From the NCBI RefSeq assembly GCF_003346715.1, contig NZ_QQPQ01000038.1, positions 1 through 47,015 on the forward strand: a DNA stretch of 47,015 bases. The letters run 5' to 3'. The position numbers and the translations under genes were made by a program. Below the pieces are notes generated by a model. The model was not told the DNA's origin and made no database searches. It saw nothing but the letters and a program-made list of their open reading frames with translations. Source of the DNA: Oceanispirochaeta sp. M1. Its GTDB lineage: Bacteria > Spirochaetota > Spirochaetia > DSM-2461. The stretch's first letter is position 1; every line of letters starts with the position of its first letter. This document shows positions 33,927 through 41,960 of the stretch, piece after piece.

Positions 33927-34919
33927 ATGGCGTCTATGAAAGATGTGGCAAAACTGGCCGGTGTCTCTGTCTCTACTGTATCACGTGTGATAAGTGGTGC
34001 CATGAAGGTAGAAGAACCCACAAAGAAAAAAGTGGTAGAGGCCATAAGAAAAGTCGATTATAAGCCGAATCTTATGGCTCAGGGATTGAGAATCAAGAAG
34101 GGGAATATGATCGGCTTTATTGTGCCGGAAATAAGTCACCCCAGTTTTGTTAATTTTATCAATTATGCTGAAAAATATGCTTCTCATAAATCTCTGAGCC
34201 TGATTGTCTGCAATACTCATAATGACCCGAAGAAAGCCGCCGAAGCCTTTGATAATCTTCTGAGACGGAATATTAACGGGATCATTCTATCCAGAGTTTC
34301 TGATGAAAGTCAGGTCCTGAATTTCATCTCTAAAACAGATACACCCGTCATCATCATTGATCGGGCGCTGAATCATGAAAATCTCCCCAATCTGATCCTG
34401 GATAATTATAAAGCCGGAAAAATAGCGGCAGAACACTTTCTACGGGCAGGACACAGGCATATCGCCTGTGTAACGGGGTCTCAGAAAATCCTTTTGGTCC
34501 GGGAAAGACTCAATGGTTTTCGTGACACCCTGCAAGAGAACGGGATAGTACTGGAGGACAATCATGTATTTGAAGGGGCCTTTACATTTGAAACAGGCGT
34601 GAAGGCTGTGCACCTGTTTGAGGAGCTGAACAGTGATGTGGATGCTGTCTGGGCACAAAGCGATATTATCGCGGCCGGGTTGATCGCATCTTATCAGAGG
34701 ATCGGCCGGCATATTCCCGAAGATGTTGCCATAATCGGTATGGATGACATCTCTCTTTCCACAATGATTTACCCCACAATTACATCCATTAAACAGCCCT
34801 ATGAAGAGATGAGCCGCAAGGCTGTTGAGATTATTGATACTCTTGCGGACGGAGGCAGCCTTGATCGATCTCATTTCGTTTTTGAACCTGAACTGATCGT
34901 GAGGGAGTCGGCACCCTAA
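33927..34919 (+). CDS. LacI-family repressor of the sugar-acid/RbsABC-type operon
   Basis: A 330-residue regulator. The helix-turn-helix is MKDVAKLAGVSVSTVSRVIS (4-23), the hinge is KPNLMAQGLRIKKG, and the sugar-binding-like core ends with IIGMDDISLSTMIYPTITSIKQP. The start could also be the ATG three codons in. It is transcribed from the promoter at 33859 and lies directly before the operon starting at 35100. The AATCGTTATCAT half-site occurs before both, so it probably represses itself and the operon until the transported sugar derivative binds. Confidence 0.93.
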   Translation: MASMKDVAKLAGVSVSTVSRVISGAMKVEEPTKKKVVEAIRKVDYKPNLMAQGLRIKKGNMIGFIVPEISHPSFVNFINYAEKYASHKSLSLIVCNTHNDPKKAAEAFDNLLRRNINGIILSRVSDESQVLNFISKTDTPVIIIDRALNHENLPNLILDNYKAGKIAAEHFLRAGHRHIACVTGSQKILLVRERLNGFRDTLQENGIVLEDNHVFEGAFTFETGVKAVHLFEELNSDVDAVWAQSDIIAAGLIASYQRIGRHIPEDVAIIGMDDISLSTMIYPTITSIKQPYEEMSRKAVEIIDTLADGGSLDRSHFVFEPELIVRESAP

Positions 34920-34931
34920 ATTTTTTTGATT

Positions 34932-34965
34932 CACATGATAACGATTGCGTAATCGTTATCATGTG
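34932..34965. promoter_or_regulatory. Perfect 15-bp-arm palindromic operator
   Basis: CACATGATAACGATT (34932-34946) and AATCGTTATCATGTG (34951-34965) are exact reverse complements around GCGT. A possible -35 TTGATT (34926-34931) and -10 TAATCG (34950-34955, 18-nt spacer) overlap it. It is presumed to be the main operator for the 35100-42911 operon. The arms are longer than a normal LacI site. The stem has no T-run, so it is not a terminator. Confidence 0.8.
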
Positions 34966-34982
34966 AGAGAAGAGTTCTGAAA

Positions 34983-35084
34983 ATGAAGAGTCGTATTATC
35001 AAGGATACCTTTGCCGAGAGACGGTTAAGAATGCATCCTCATGTCTATTTTATGAAGCGAAATGGACCGTCTGGCACAATATAA
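34983..35084 (+). CDS. Possible 33-codon leader ORF
   Basis: ATG to TAA encoding a very basic peptide (MKSRIIKDTFAERRLRMHPH, then VYFMKRNGPSGTI). It lies in the 5' leader between the big operator and the first operon gene; its stop is 15 nt before that start. The ribosome-binding site is weak (GAGAGAAG). It may be a translated leader, a relic, or chance. Confidence 0.25.
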   Translation: MKSRIIKDTFAERRLRMHPHVYFMKRNGPSGTI

Positions 35085-35099
35085 AGGAAGGGTGAAGAA

Positions 35100-36122
35100 T
35101 TGGAAAAGAAAAACAAAGTGATTGCCTGTCCGTTCCCTCAAAAGCTTAGTCATATTTTCTCAGATGAGAGGATGTCCGCAATGAATGAACTCGTCGACTT
35201 CAGGTATCTGGGGGATGGCAGAGTCAATTATAAAGAGCTTGATAAACAGTTACCTGATGCTTTTGCATTGATCGGGCAGATGGATATGCCCCGGGAAAGG
35301 CTTCTGAAGGCTCCCGGTTTGAAAGTGATTTTCAATGTGGAAGGGAATTTCTATCAGAATATAGATTACGACTATTGTTTTGAAAAGAATATACATGTGC
35401 TGAACTGCGGAGTGGTCTATTCAAAGCCTGTAGCGGAGATGGGTTTGTGTTTCGCCCTCGATCTGGCCCGGGGTGTCACGAGGGAAGACAGACAATTCCG
35501 CCAGGGAAAAGAAACATATCTGGGAGACAGCTGCAAAGATTCCGTTCTTCTTTCAGGAAGTGATGTGGGATTCATCGGATTCGGTAATCTGGGAAGAGCC
35601 TTGCTGAAACTACTTCAGCCATTCAACTGCAGAATTAAAATATATGATCCCTGGATACCCGACAGTGTCATCCTTGAAAACAACTGCATTCCCGCAGCTC
35701 TCGATGATGTTCTCTCGGGTTCTCAGTTTATTTTTGTACTGGCGGGTGTGACAAAAGACAATCAGGGATTTTTAAATAAAGATAAGTTTTCCCTCATACG
35801 GCCCGATGCATTTTTTATGCTCCTCAGCAGGGCTTCGGTCGTCGACTTTGATTCTTTGACAGACTTTGTATCCAGAGGAAAATTCTCTGCGGCTGTTGAT
35901 GTCTTTCCCGAGGAACCCATGACGGCGGACCATCCCGTCAGAAGTATCAACAATATGATCCTGTCTCCTCACAGAGCAGGAGGCATTCCCTGGGCATTTA
36001 ATTTGATCGGAGAAATGCTTATGGATGATCTGTCCCTTTTGATGAGAGGACTCCCTCCGGTCAGAATGCAGAGAGCTCTTTATGAAACAGTCAGGAATCT
36101 TGTGAGTAAACCTGCCGGTTGA
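35100..36122 (+). CDS. D-isomer-specific 2-hydroxyacid dehydrogenase family protein
   Basis: A 340-residue NAD(P)-dependent dehydrogenase read from a TTG with AAGGAAGGG upstream. The Rossmann motif is GFIGFGNLG (157-165). The catalytic set is R244 (LSRAS), E271/E272 (FPEEP) and H291 (SPHRAGG). Family members interconvert 2-hydroxy and 2-oxo acids (glycerate, phosphoglycerate, lactate). As the first gene of the LacI-controlled operon it may oxidise a sugar-acid intermediate or remove glyoxylate or hydroxypyruvate. The precise substrate is not evident. Confidence 0.9.
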   Translation: MEKKNKVIACPFPQKLSHIFSDERMSAMNELVDFRYLGDGRVNYKELDKQLPDAFALIGQMDMPRERLLKAPGLKVIFNVEGNFYQNIDYDYCFEKNIHVLNCGVVYSKPVAEMGLCFALDLARGVTREDRQFRQGKETYLGDSCKDSVLLSGSDVGFIGFGNLGRALLKLLQPFNCRIKIYDPWIPDSVILENNCIPAALDDVLSGSQFIFVLAGVTKDNQGFLNKDKFSLIRPDAFFMLLSRASVVDFDSLTDFVSRGKFSAAVDVFPEEPMTADHPVRSINNMILSPHRAGGIPWAFNLIGEMLMDDLSLLMRGLPPVRMQRALYETVRNLVSKPAG

Positions 36123-36159
36123 AAGCTGTTGTATGGATTAAATGACATAGGATGAAAAA

Positions 36160-37020
36160 ATGGCGGATAAATTGAATTTCAAGCAGGAATTGACATCTCT
36201 TTTCGGGAAACCGGTTTCGGAAAATCCCACACAGCTGATGATCGAAGCGGCCTATGCTCATCATAACCTGGATTGGCGGTATTTGACAATTGAAGTGGAT
36301 AGTCAGGATCTGGGTGATGCCGTCCGGGGGATGCGAGCCATGAATTTTCGGGGAGGTAATTGCACCATACCCCACAAAGTGGATGTCATTCAGTATCTGG
36401 ACAGACTGGGGGAGAGTGCGGCATTGATGGGTGCGGTGAATTGTATCGTGCGGGAAGGGGATGAGCTGGTCGGACAGAATACCGACGGGAAGGGCTTCTT
36501 ATCTTCATTGAGAGAGGTTCTGAATCCCGGTGGGAAAAATATTGTGATTTTCGGAGCCGGTGGAGCCGCCAGAGCTATAGGAGTGGAGCTGGCGCTGGCA
36601 GGAGTAACTCGCATAACCGTTGTGAACCGGAGCAGGGAACGGGGAGAGGATCTGGTGGATCTGCTGAATAAAAAGACAGGCACGGCAGCGGATTATGTAA
36701 AGTGGAATGGGGATTATGATATCCCGATGGGTACAGATGTTGTGATTAACGCCACGAGTATCGGATTATATCCCGATATCGGGGCTGTTTTACCCTTGAA
36801 TATGGATTCCTTGACCGAGGCTATGGTTGTAGCGGATGTTATTCCCAATCCGCCTGAAACACAACTGCTGCGGTATGCGAAAAAAAGGGGCTGCAGAGTG
36901 ATCGATGGATTGGGAATGCTTGTAGCCCAGGGTGTGATCGGTTTTGAATACTGGACCGGTTTCAAACCGGACACGGATGTCATGAAAAAGGTATTGAAGG
37001 AGGTCTTTGAGAGCATTTGA
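36160..37020 (+). CDS. Shikimate-dehydrogenase-like (AroE family) oxidoreductase
   Basis: A 286-residue protein of the AroE/YdiB superfamily. Catalytic K73 (NCTIPHK) and D109 (GQNTDGKGF) are present, as is the NAD(P) loop GAGGAARAIG. The shikimate-carboxylate-binding motif, normally SLSP, is S-E-N-P (20-23), so the second serine is lost. The protein is therefore probably not AroE proper but a dehydrogenase for another polyol or cyclic acid. The setting, among transport and sugar-isomerase genes, agrees with a catabolic role. Start ATG with AGGATG upstream. Confidence 0.87.
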   Translation: MADKLNFKQELTSLFGKPVSENPTQLMIEAAYAHHNLDWRYLTIEVDSQDLGDAVRGMRAMNFRGGNCTIPHKVDVIQYLDRLGESAALMGAVNCIVREGDELVGQNTDGKGFLSSLREVLNPGGKNIVIFGAGGAARAIGVELALAGVTRITVVNRSRERGEDLVDLLNKKTGTAADYVKWNGDYDIPMGTDVVINATSIGLYPDIGAVLPLNMDSLTEAMVVADVIPNPPETQLLRYAKKRGCRVIDGLGMLVAQGVIGFEYWTGFKPDTDVMKKVLKEVFESI

Positions 37021-37053
37021 TAACGAGGAATTATAGTTTTTAATATCTCATCT

Positions 37054-37129
37054 AATTCAATCTAAATATATATATGATATGAATATAAAAATGAATAATG
37101 AAGGTGCTTTATACTCTTTAGATTGAATT
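37054..37129. repeat. 13-bp inverted repeat in the rbsB upstream region
   Basis: AATTCAATCTAAA (37054-37066) and TTTAGATTGAATT (37117-37129) are exact inverted copies 50 nt apart in very AT-rich DNA. It could be a relic of a small mobile element or a regulatory stem. No other feature is seen between 37021 and the promoter at 37205. Confidence 0.4.
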
Positions 37130-37204
37130 TTCATAAGAACTGGACCGACATGGAAATTGTCTGCTTTCACAGGGGTATAATAAACATCCATTTGTAAATA
37201 AAAA

Positions 37205-37233
37205 TTGACTTGTGAGTCAGGCCAGATTAAAAT
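37205..37233 (+). promoter_or_regulatory. Internal promoter before the ribose-type binding protein
   Basis: -35 TTGACT (37205-37210) and -10 TAAAAT (37228-37233) with a 17-nt spacer. A small palindrome TGACT-N4-AGTCA (37206-37219) overlaps the -35, hinting at separate control of the transporter genes. Confidence 0.6.
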
Positions 37234-37271
37234 TCAGTCGGTTACACAAATGAATCATTAAGGAGATTCTT

Positions 37272-38189
37272 ATGAAAAAATTATTTGTTTTTATCTGTAT
37301 CGTGGCATTCATTGCCCCTGTTCTGATCTTTGCGGGAGGACAGAAGGACGCTGAAGATGATGGTGAAATTGTAATAGGAATGACCGTTCCCGGACTTCAG
37401 TTTCCTTTCTTTGTAACTATGGCCGATGAGGCAAAAGCAAAAGCAGCCGAACTGGGAATGACTTTGCTTATTCACGACTCTCAGAACCAGTCATCAACAC
37501 AGATGTCCGGAATGGAAAATTTCATGGCCCAGAAAGTCGACGGTATTCTCATCTCTCCCATGACCACCGACTCTCTGGTTCCGGCTATAGAAGCAGCCAT
37601 TGCGGGGGGGATTCCCGTCGCTACAGTAGACCGGCAGTCAAACAGCGATTTAGTCCTGATCCATGTCGGAGCTGATAATATTGAGGGAGGCCGCTCGGCC
37701 GCTCGTTTTATAATCGAAAAACTGGGAGGCAAAGGTAAGGTCATCGAGCTGGAAGGGACTCCTGGTTCTTCCGCAGCCATTGACCGTAAGGCCGGTTTTG
37801 ATGAAATCATGAGTCAATCCGATGTCGAGGTTATAGTCAGCCAGACGGCTGAATTCTCTCGTTCTGAAGGACAGAATGTTATGGAGGACCTTATAATCGC
37901 TTATCCTGATTTTGATGCAGTCTTCGGTGCCAATGATGAAATGATCATCGGGGCAATTGAAGCCATGTCTGCAGCGGGGCTTGATCTTTCCACCATCATC
38001 ACAGTCGGCTTTGATGCGACAACCGATGCTTTCTCCTATATGAACGATGGTATGCTGAGCGCGACGATTGACCAGTTTCCAGGTCAGCAGGCAGGTCTGG
38101 CACTTCAGGTCCTTTATGACAATATTACAAGCGGGAAAAAACCGGCAAAGAGTACGGTTTATATCAATCCTCTGCCCGTTACTGAATAA
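37272..38189 (+). CDS. Ribose-type ABC transporter sugar-binding protein
   Basis: A 305-residue family 2 (RbsB-like) periplasmic binding protein. The signal peptide ends APVLIFAGGQKD, an A-G-G-Q site without lipobox Cys. The core pattern is typical: PGLQFPFFVTMADEAKAKAAELG, DGILISPMTTDSLVPAIEAA, IPVATVDRQSN, and GANDEMIIGAIEAM with a late VGFDATTDA. RBS AAGGAG. It is followed by a hairpin and then by the ATPase and permease genes. The ligand is a pentose, hexose or cyclitol; the AroE-like and epimerase genes favour a polyol or inositol-like compound, but this is inference. Confidence 0.93.
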   Translation: MKKLFVFICIVAFIAPVLIFAGGQKDAEDDGEIVIGMTVPGLQFPFFVTMADEAKAKAAELGMTLLIHDSQNQSSTQMSGMENFMAQKVDGILISPMTTDSLVPAIEAAIAGGIPVATVDRQSNSDLVLIHVGADNIEGGRSAARFIIEKLGGKGKVIELEGTPGSSAAIDRKAGFDEIMSQSDVEVIVSQTAEFSRSEGQNVMEDLIIAYPDFDAVFGANDEMIIGAIEAMSAAGLDLSTIITVGFDATTDAFSYMNDGMLSATIDQFPGQQAGLALQVLYDNITSGKKPAKSTVYINPLPVTE

Positions 38190-38215
38190 CTGTATTTCAT
38201 CACTTGATTGACCCG

Positions 38216-38244
38216 GGCCGGTGATTGAGTTCTCCGGCCTTTTT
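38216..38244 (+). terminator. Intra-operon hairpin after the binding-protein gene
   Basis: GGCCGG (38216-38221) pairs with CCGGCC (38234-38239) and is followed by five T. It looks like a leaky rho-independent terminator between binding protein and ATPase genes. Confidence 0.85.
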
Positions 38245-38261
38245 ATAAAAAGGTGTATTAC

Positions 38262-39767
38262 ATGTCTACATTGTTACGGATGTCCGGAATCAGTAAATCT
38301 TTTCCCGGTGTCAAAGCTTTGGATAATGTCAATCTTGAACTCGAAGAGGGCGAAACCCTGGCTCTTGTTGGAGAGAACGGCGCTGGAAAATCGACCCTGA
38401 TGAAGGTCCTTTCGGGTATGTACAAGGCCGATGAGGGGCATATTGAGGTGCGAGGTGAGATCGTGAAGAATGTGGGACTTAAAACCATGCTTCAGGCAGG
38501 AATCAGCGTCATCTATCAGGAGCTGAATCTTATCAGTTATCTTTCAATAGCAGAAAATATCTATTTGGGGCGGGAGCCCTTGAAGAAAAACGGACTGATT
38601 GACTGGAAGACTCTGTACCGGCAGGTGGAAGAACTGCTGACCTCCTTTGATATCGATCTGGATCCCAGAGCCAAGGTATATACAATAGGCCCGGCAATTC
38701 AGCAGCTGGTCGAGATAGTAAAAGCCCTGTCCCTCAAGTCGGATATTCTGATTATGGATGAACCGACGGCTCCCCTGACAGGAAATGAAGTAGATAAACT
38801 CTTTAAGATTATTGCAAATTTAAAGGCCGGGGGAGTCTCCATTATCTATATTTCACATCGTCTGGAAGAGCTCCAGCACGTTGCTGATCGAATCACCGTA
38901 TTAAGAGATGGCAAAAACATTATAACAAAACCAGAAAAAGACTTTCCCGTGAATGAAATCATAAGTCATATGGTCGGCCGTAAGCTCAGTGAGCAGTATC
39001 CTAAGGCTGAAATAGAGATTAAAGAAGAGATTCTGAGGGTTGAAGGCTTGTCCCGGGAGAGTCTCTGTCGGGATGTTTCCTTCTCTGTCCATAAGGGTGA
39101 GATTGTCGGCTTCTCCGGGTTGGTGGGAGCAGGGCGCACCGAGATTATGGAACTCATTTACGGCCATCGAAAAAAGGATTCCGGAAAGATTTATCTGGAG
39201 GGCAGTGAAGTCTCAATCAGAAATCCCCGGGATGCAGTCCGCCTGGGAATAGGATTAATACCCGAGGAGCGCAAAAAACAGGGACTCATACTGGGCCTCT
39301 CTATTTTTGATAATTCGGCACTGACAGTTCTCGATCTCTATTCGGTGCTGGGAATCCTGAAAAGGACATTTATCAGCGGAAAGGTGAAGAATATGATCAA
39401 AAAAATTGACATTAAAACACCCACTATCCGACAACTTGCTAAAAATCTCTCTGGTGGTAACCAGCAGAAAGTCGTTCTGTCTAAGTGGTTTATCCGGGAT
39501 TGTCATCTCTATATCTTTGATGAACCGACCCGGGGAATTGATGTGGGGGCCAAGGTAGAGATCTATAAACTGATACAGGAACTGGCCAGAGAAGGAGCGG
39601 GAATCATCCTGGTATCCTCGGAACTGACTGAAATTATGAACATGAGCGACCGCATCGAAGTCGTATACGACGGGCGTATCGTGAAAAAATTCAAAAGAGG
39701 CGAAAGTGATCAGGAAGAAGTGATGGAATACTCTCTCGGCCTCCATGATAAAGGAGTGACCCCATGA
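38262..39767 (+). CDS. Ribose-type ABC transporter ATPase (two nucleotide-binding domains)
   Basis: 501 residues from the ATG at 38262 (AAAGGTG upstream; an in-frame GTG three codons earlier lacks spacing). NBD1 has Walker A GENGAGKST and Walker B ILIMDEPTAPL. NBD2 has the degenerate Walker A GLVGAGRTE, signature LSGGNQQKV and Walker B YIFDEPTRGID. This tandem arrangement with a weak second A-site is characteristic of RbsA/MglA/XylG. It energises the RbsC-like permease whose gene overlaps by 4 nt. Confidence 0.95.
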   Translation: MSTLLRMSGISKSFPGVKALDNVNLELEEGETLALVGENGAGKSTLMKVLSGMYKADEGHIEVRGEIVKNVGLKTMLQAGISVIYQELNLISYLSIAENIYLGREPLKKNGLIDWKTLYRQVEELLTSFDIDLDPRAKVYTIGPAIQQLVEIVKALSLKSDILIMDEPTAPLTGNEVDKLFKIIANLKAGGVSIIYISHRLEELQHVADRITVLRDGKNIITKPEKDFPVNEIISHMVGRKLSEQYPKAEIEIKEEILRVEGLSRESLCRDVSFSVHKGEIVGFSGLVGAGRTEIMELIYGHRKKDSGKIYLEGSEVSIRNPRDAVRLGIGLIPEERKKQGLILGLSIFDNSALTVLDLYSVLGILKRTFISGKVKNMIKKIDIKTPTIRQLAKNLSGGNQQKVVLSKWFIRDCHLYIFDEPTRGIDVGAKVEIYKLIQELAREGAGIILVSSELTEIMNMSDRIEVVYDGRIVKKFKRGESDQEEVMEYSLGLHDKGVTP

Positions 39768-40711
39768 AAAGTCTTAAAAACAGGAGTACGAACATTAAAA
39801 GTATCCTGAAAAACTATGGCATTATAATCGCATTTTTTCTGATCTGTCTCATTCTGGCTATCATGTCGCCGGTCTTTCTCAGTCCGATTAACATCCTCAA
39901 CGTGTTCAGGCAGACTTCAATCTACGGCATCATGGCCGTTGGTATGACCTTTGTCATTCTTACGGGGGGGATTGATCTCTCTGTCGGGTCTCTCCTTGCT
40001 ATATCAGGAGTTGTAAGTGCGGGGATGCTGAAAGCAGGCTTTGGTTTGTTTCCTGTCGTATTCATCACACTTCTTGTAGGATTTCTCTTCGGCCTTGTGA
40101 ACGGCCTTATTATCAATCTGGGGAAAATCACGCCCTTTGTCGTTACTCTGGGTATGATGAGTATCGCCCGGGGGCTGACGCTTATATACAGCAAGGGCTA
40201 TCCCATATCCGGTTTTGATCCCGACTTTCGCCAGATCGGCGGGGGGTATATCCTGGGTATCCCCATCCCCAGCATCATATTTGTTGCGACAGTCCTGTTG
40301 GCCTGGGGAGTTCTCACCCAGACACGCCTGGGCCGCTATACCTACGCCATCGGCGGTAATGAAGAGACAGTCCGTTTGTCTGGGATTAATGTAACTTTCT
40401 TTAAAACAATCATTTACGCCATATCGGGTCTGACGGCGGCGATCAGCGCCATTATCATCACATCCAGGTTGAACTCAGCCGAGCCCATTGCCGGGACCGG
40501 CTTTGAACTGGACGTTATTGCAGCCGTTGTTATCGGTGGGACGAGTCTCCAGGGAGGCAGAGGTGCCATATGGGGGACTTTTATCGGTGCCCTTATGATA
40601 GGCGTCATAAACAACGGGATGAATCTTCTGGGTATCAATGCCTATTTTCAGCTTGTGGTTAAGGGAATTATAATTATTGGGGCCGTGCTTCTAGACAGGC
40701 TACGGGACTGA
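39764..40711 (+). CDS. Ribose-type ABC transporter permease
   Basis: A 315-residue RbsC/AraH-family permease with 8-10 membrane helices. Family motifs are [20 protein letters not shown] (about 57-76), [29 protein letters not shown] and [20 protein letters not shown] near the end. It starts within the ATPase stop (ATGA). The transporter set (binding protein, ATPase, permease) is complete in this operon. Confidence 0.95.
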   Translation: MKSLKNRSTNIKSILKNYGIIIAFFLICLILAIMSPVFLSPINILNVFRQTSIYGIMAVGMTFVILTGGIDLSVGSLLAISGVVSAGMLKAGFGLFPVVFITLLVGFLFGLVNGLIINLGKITPFVVTLGMMSIARGLTLIYSKGYPISGFDPDFRQIGGGYILGIPIPSIIFVATVLLAWGVLTQTRLGRYTYAIGGNEETVRLSGINVTFFKTIIYAISGLTAAISAIIITSRLNSAEPIAGTGFELDVIAAVVIGGTSLQGGRGAIWGTFIGALMIGVINNGMNLLGINAYFQLVVKGIIIIGAVLLDRLRD

Positions 40712-40734
40712 ATCTCATAAAAAAGGAGTTTAAT

Positions 40735-41943
40735 ATGAGCCGTTCTGCTATTCATAATGCATTTGATGATGGAAAAGGGATTCTGAGGCTGACACCGACC
40801 TGGGTGCCCCGATCGTTCTGTGTGCCCGGAAGACGGATCAAGCTCCATCCCGATGACTATTACGCCATGGGAGGGCATCGTGGTGGAATTGATGAGCGTT
40901 GGTTCTCATCCACTACCCCCGCAGACAACGGCCCCGATACTTCGGAAAATGAGGGCCTGAGCTTTGTCCTCTTTGAAAAAGGGGGTGAATCGGAACAATT
41001 TCTCCTCAGAGATGCTGTGGAGGAGCTCAAGGGTTCGCTGATTGGAAATGCTCTCTGGCAGTCCTATGGCAAATGGCCGATGTTTTCTAAATTTTTTGAC
41101 AACCTGGGCCCCCTGCCGCACCACATACACCATCGGGATAAACATGCCTCTCTGGTGGGGGAAATGGGAAAACCCGAAGCCTATTACTTTCCACCCCAGC
41201 TGAACAATCACGGCGGAGATTTTCCCCATACTTTTTTCGGATTGAAGCCGGGTACGACCAGGAAACAGGTCCTGGATGCCTTGAAAGCCTTTAACAAGGG
41301 GGATAACGGGATTACAAACCTGTCCACCGCCTATAAACTTGTACCGGGCACGGGGTGGAACGTCCCTCCGGGGGTTCTTCATGCACCGGGTAGTTTCTGC
41401 ACCTATGAACCTCAGATGGCATCGGATGTCTTTGCCATGTACCAGTCTCTGGTAAACAATCAGATTATCGATGAATCCCTGCTGTGGAAGAATACACCCG
41501 AAGACAAGAGAGGTGATTTTGATTATTTAATCGATGTGATTGATTGGGATTTAAATGTTGATCCCCTCTTTTCTGAACACAATTTTATGGAACCCCTTCC
41601 CGTGTATCCTCAGCAGGAGATGGAAGGATATATTGAAAAGTGGATCTGTTATAAAACCAAAGCATTTAGCGCGAAGGAGCTCACGATTCATTCCGGCCGG
41701 ACTGTGACAATCAAAGACAGTGCTCCCTATGGGATGTATGTTATTCAGGGACACGGCCGTTTCGGAGGGTGGAATATTGAGAGTCCTGCTCTCATCCGCT
41801 ATGGACAGCATACAAATGATGAGTTTTTTGTCAGTGAACAGGCGGCCCGGGAGGGAGTAGAAGTCAGCAATTCATCAGATTGTGATGACCTTGTCATCTT
41901 AAAGCATTTCGGGGCCGGCAATCCCGATCTAAAAGTGAACTGA
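40735..41943 (+). CDS. ManA-like cupin sugar isomerase family protein
   Basis: A 402-residue protein with a phosphomannose-isomerase-like double cupin layout. The metal site is probably in LPHHIHHRDKHA (about 122-133) plus E of GKPEAYYF and the late His in NVPPGVLHAPG (about 216-226). There is no close match to a classical ManA N-terminus (RLTPTWVPRSFCVPGRRIKL). It probably isomerises the incoming aldose or its derivative. Family assignment is by motif; specificity is unknown. RBS AAGGAG. Confidence 0.75.
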   Translation: MSRSAIHNAFDDGKGILRLTPTWVPRSFCVPGRRIKLHPDDYYAMGGHRGGIDERWFSSTTPADNGPDTSENEGLSFVLFEKGGESEQFLLRDAVEELKGSLIGNALWQSYGKWPMFSKFFDNLGPLPHHIHHRDKHASLVGEMGKPEAYYFPPQLNNHGGDFPHTFFGLKPGTTRKQVLDALKAFNKGDNGITNLSTAYKLVPGTGWNVPPGVLHAPGSFCTYEPQMASDVFAMYQSLVNNQIIDESLLWKNTPEDKRGDFDYLIDVIDWDLNVDPLFSEHNFMEPLPVYPQQEMEGYIEKWICYKTKAFSAKELTIHSGRTVTIKDSAPYGMYVIQGHGRFGGWNIESPALIRYGQHTNDEFFVSEQAAREGVEVSNSSDCDDLVILKHFGAGNPDLKVN

Positions 41944-41960
41944 CAGGCGGGGATGCATGT

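Noticed and set aside
33715-33939. 74-codon ORF before the LacI gene
   Set aside because: It overlaps the LacI promoter and operator and has no ribosome-binding site or protein-like features.
34932-34965. Terminator of the LacI gene
   Set aside because: The stem is AT-rich and no T-run follows. It matches the operator half-site seen at the repressor promoter.
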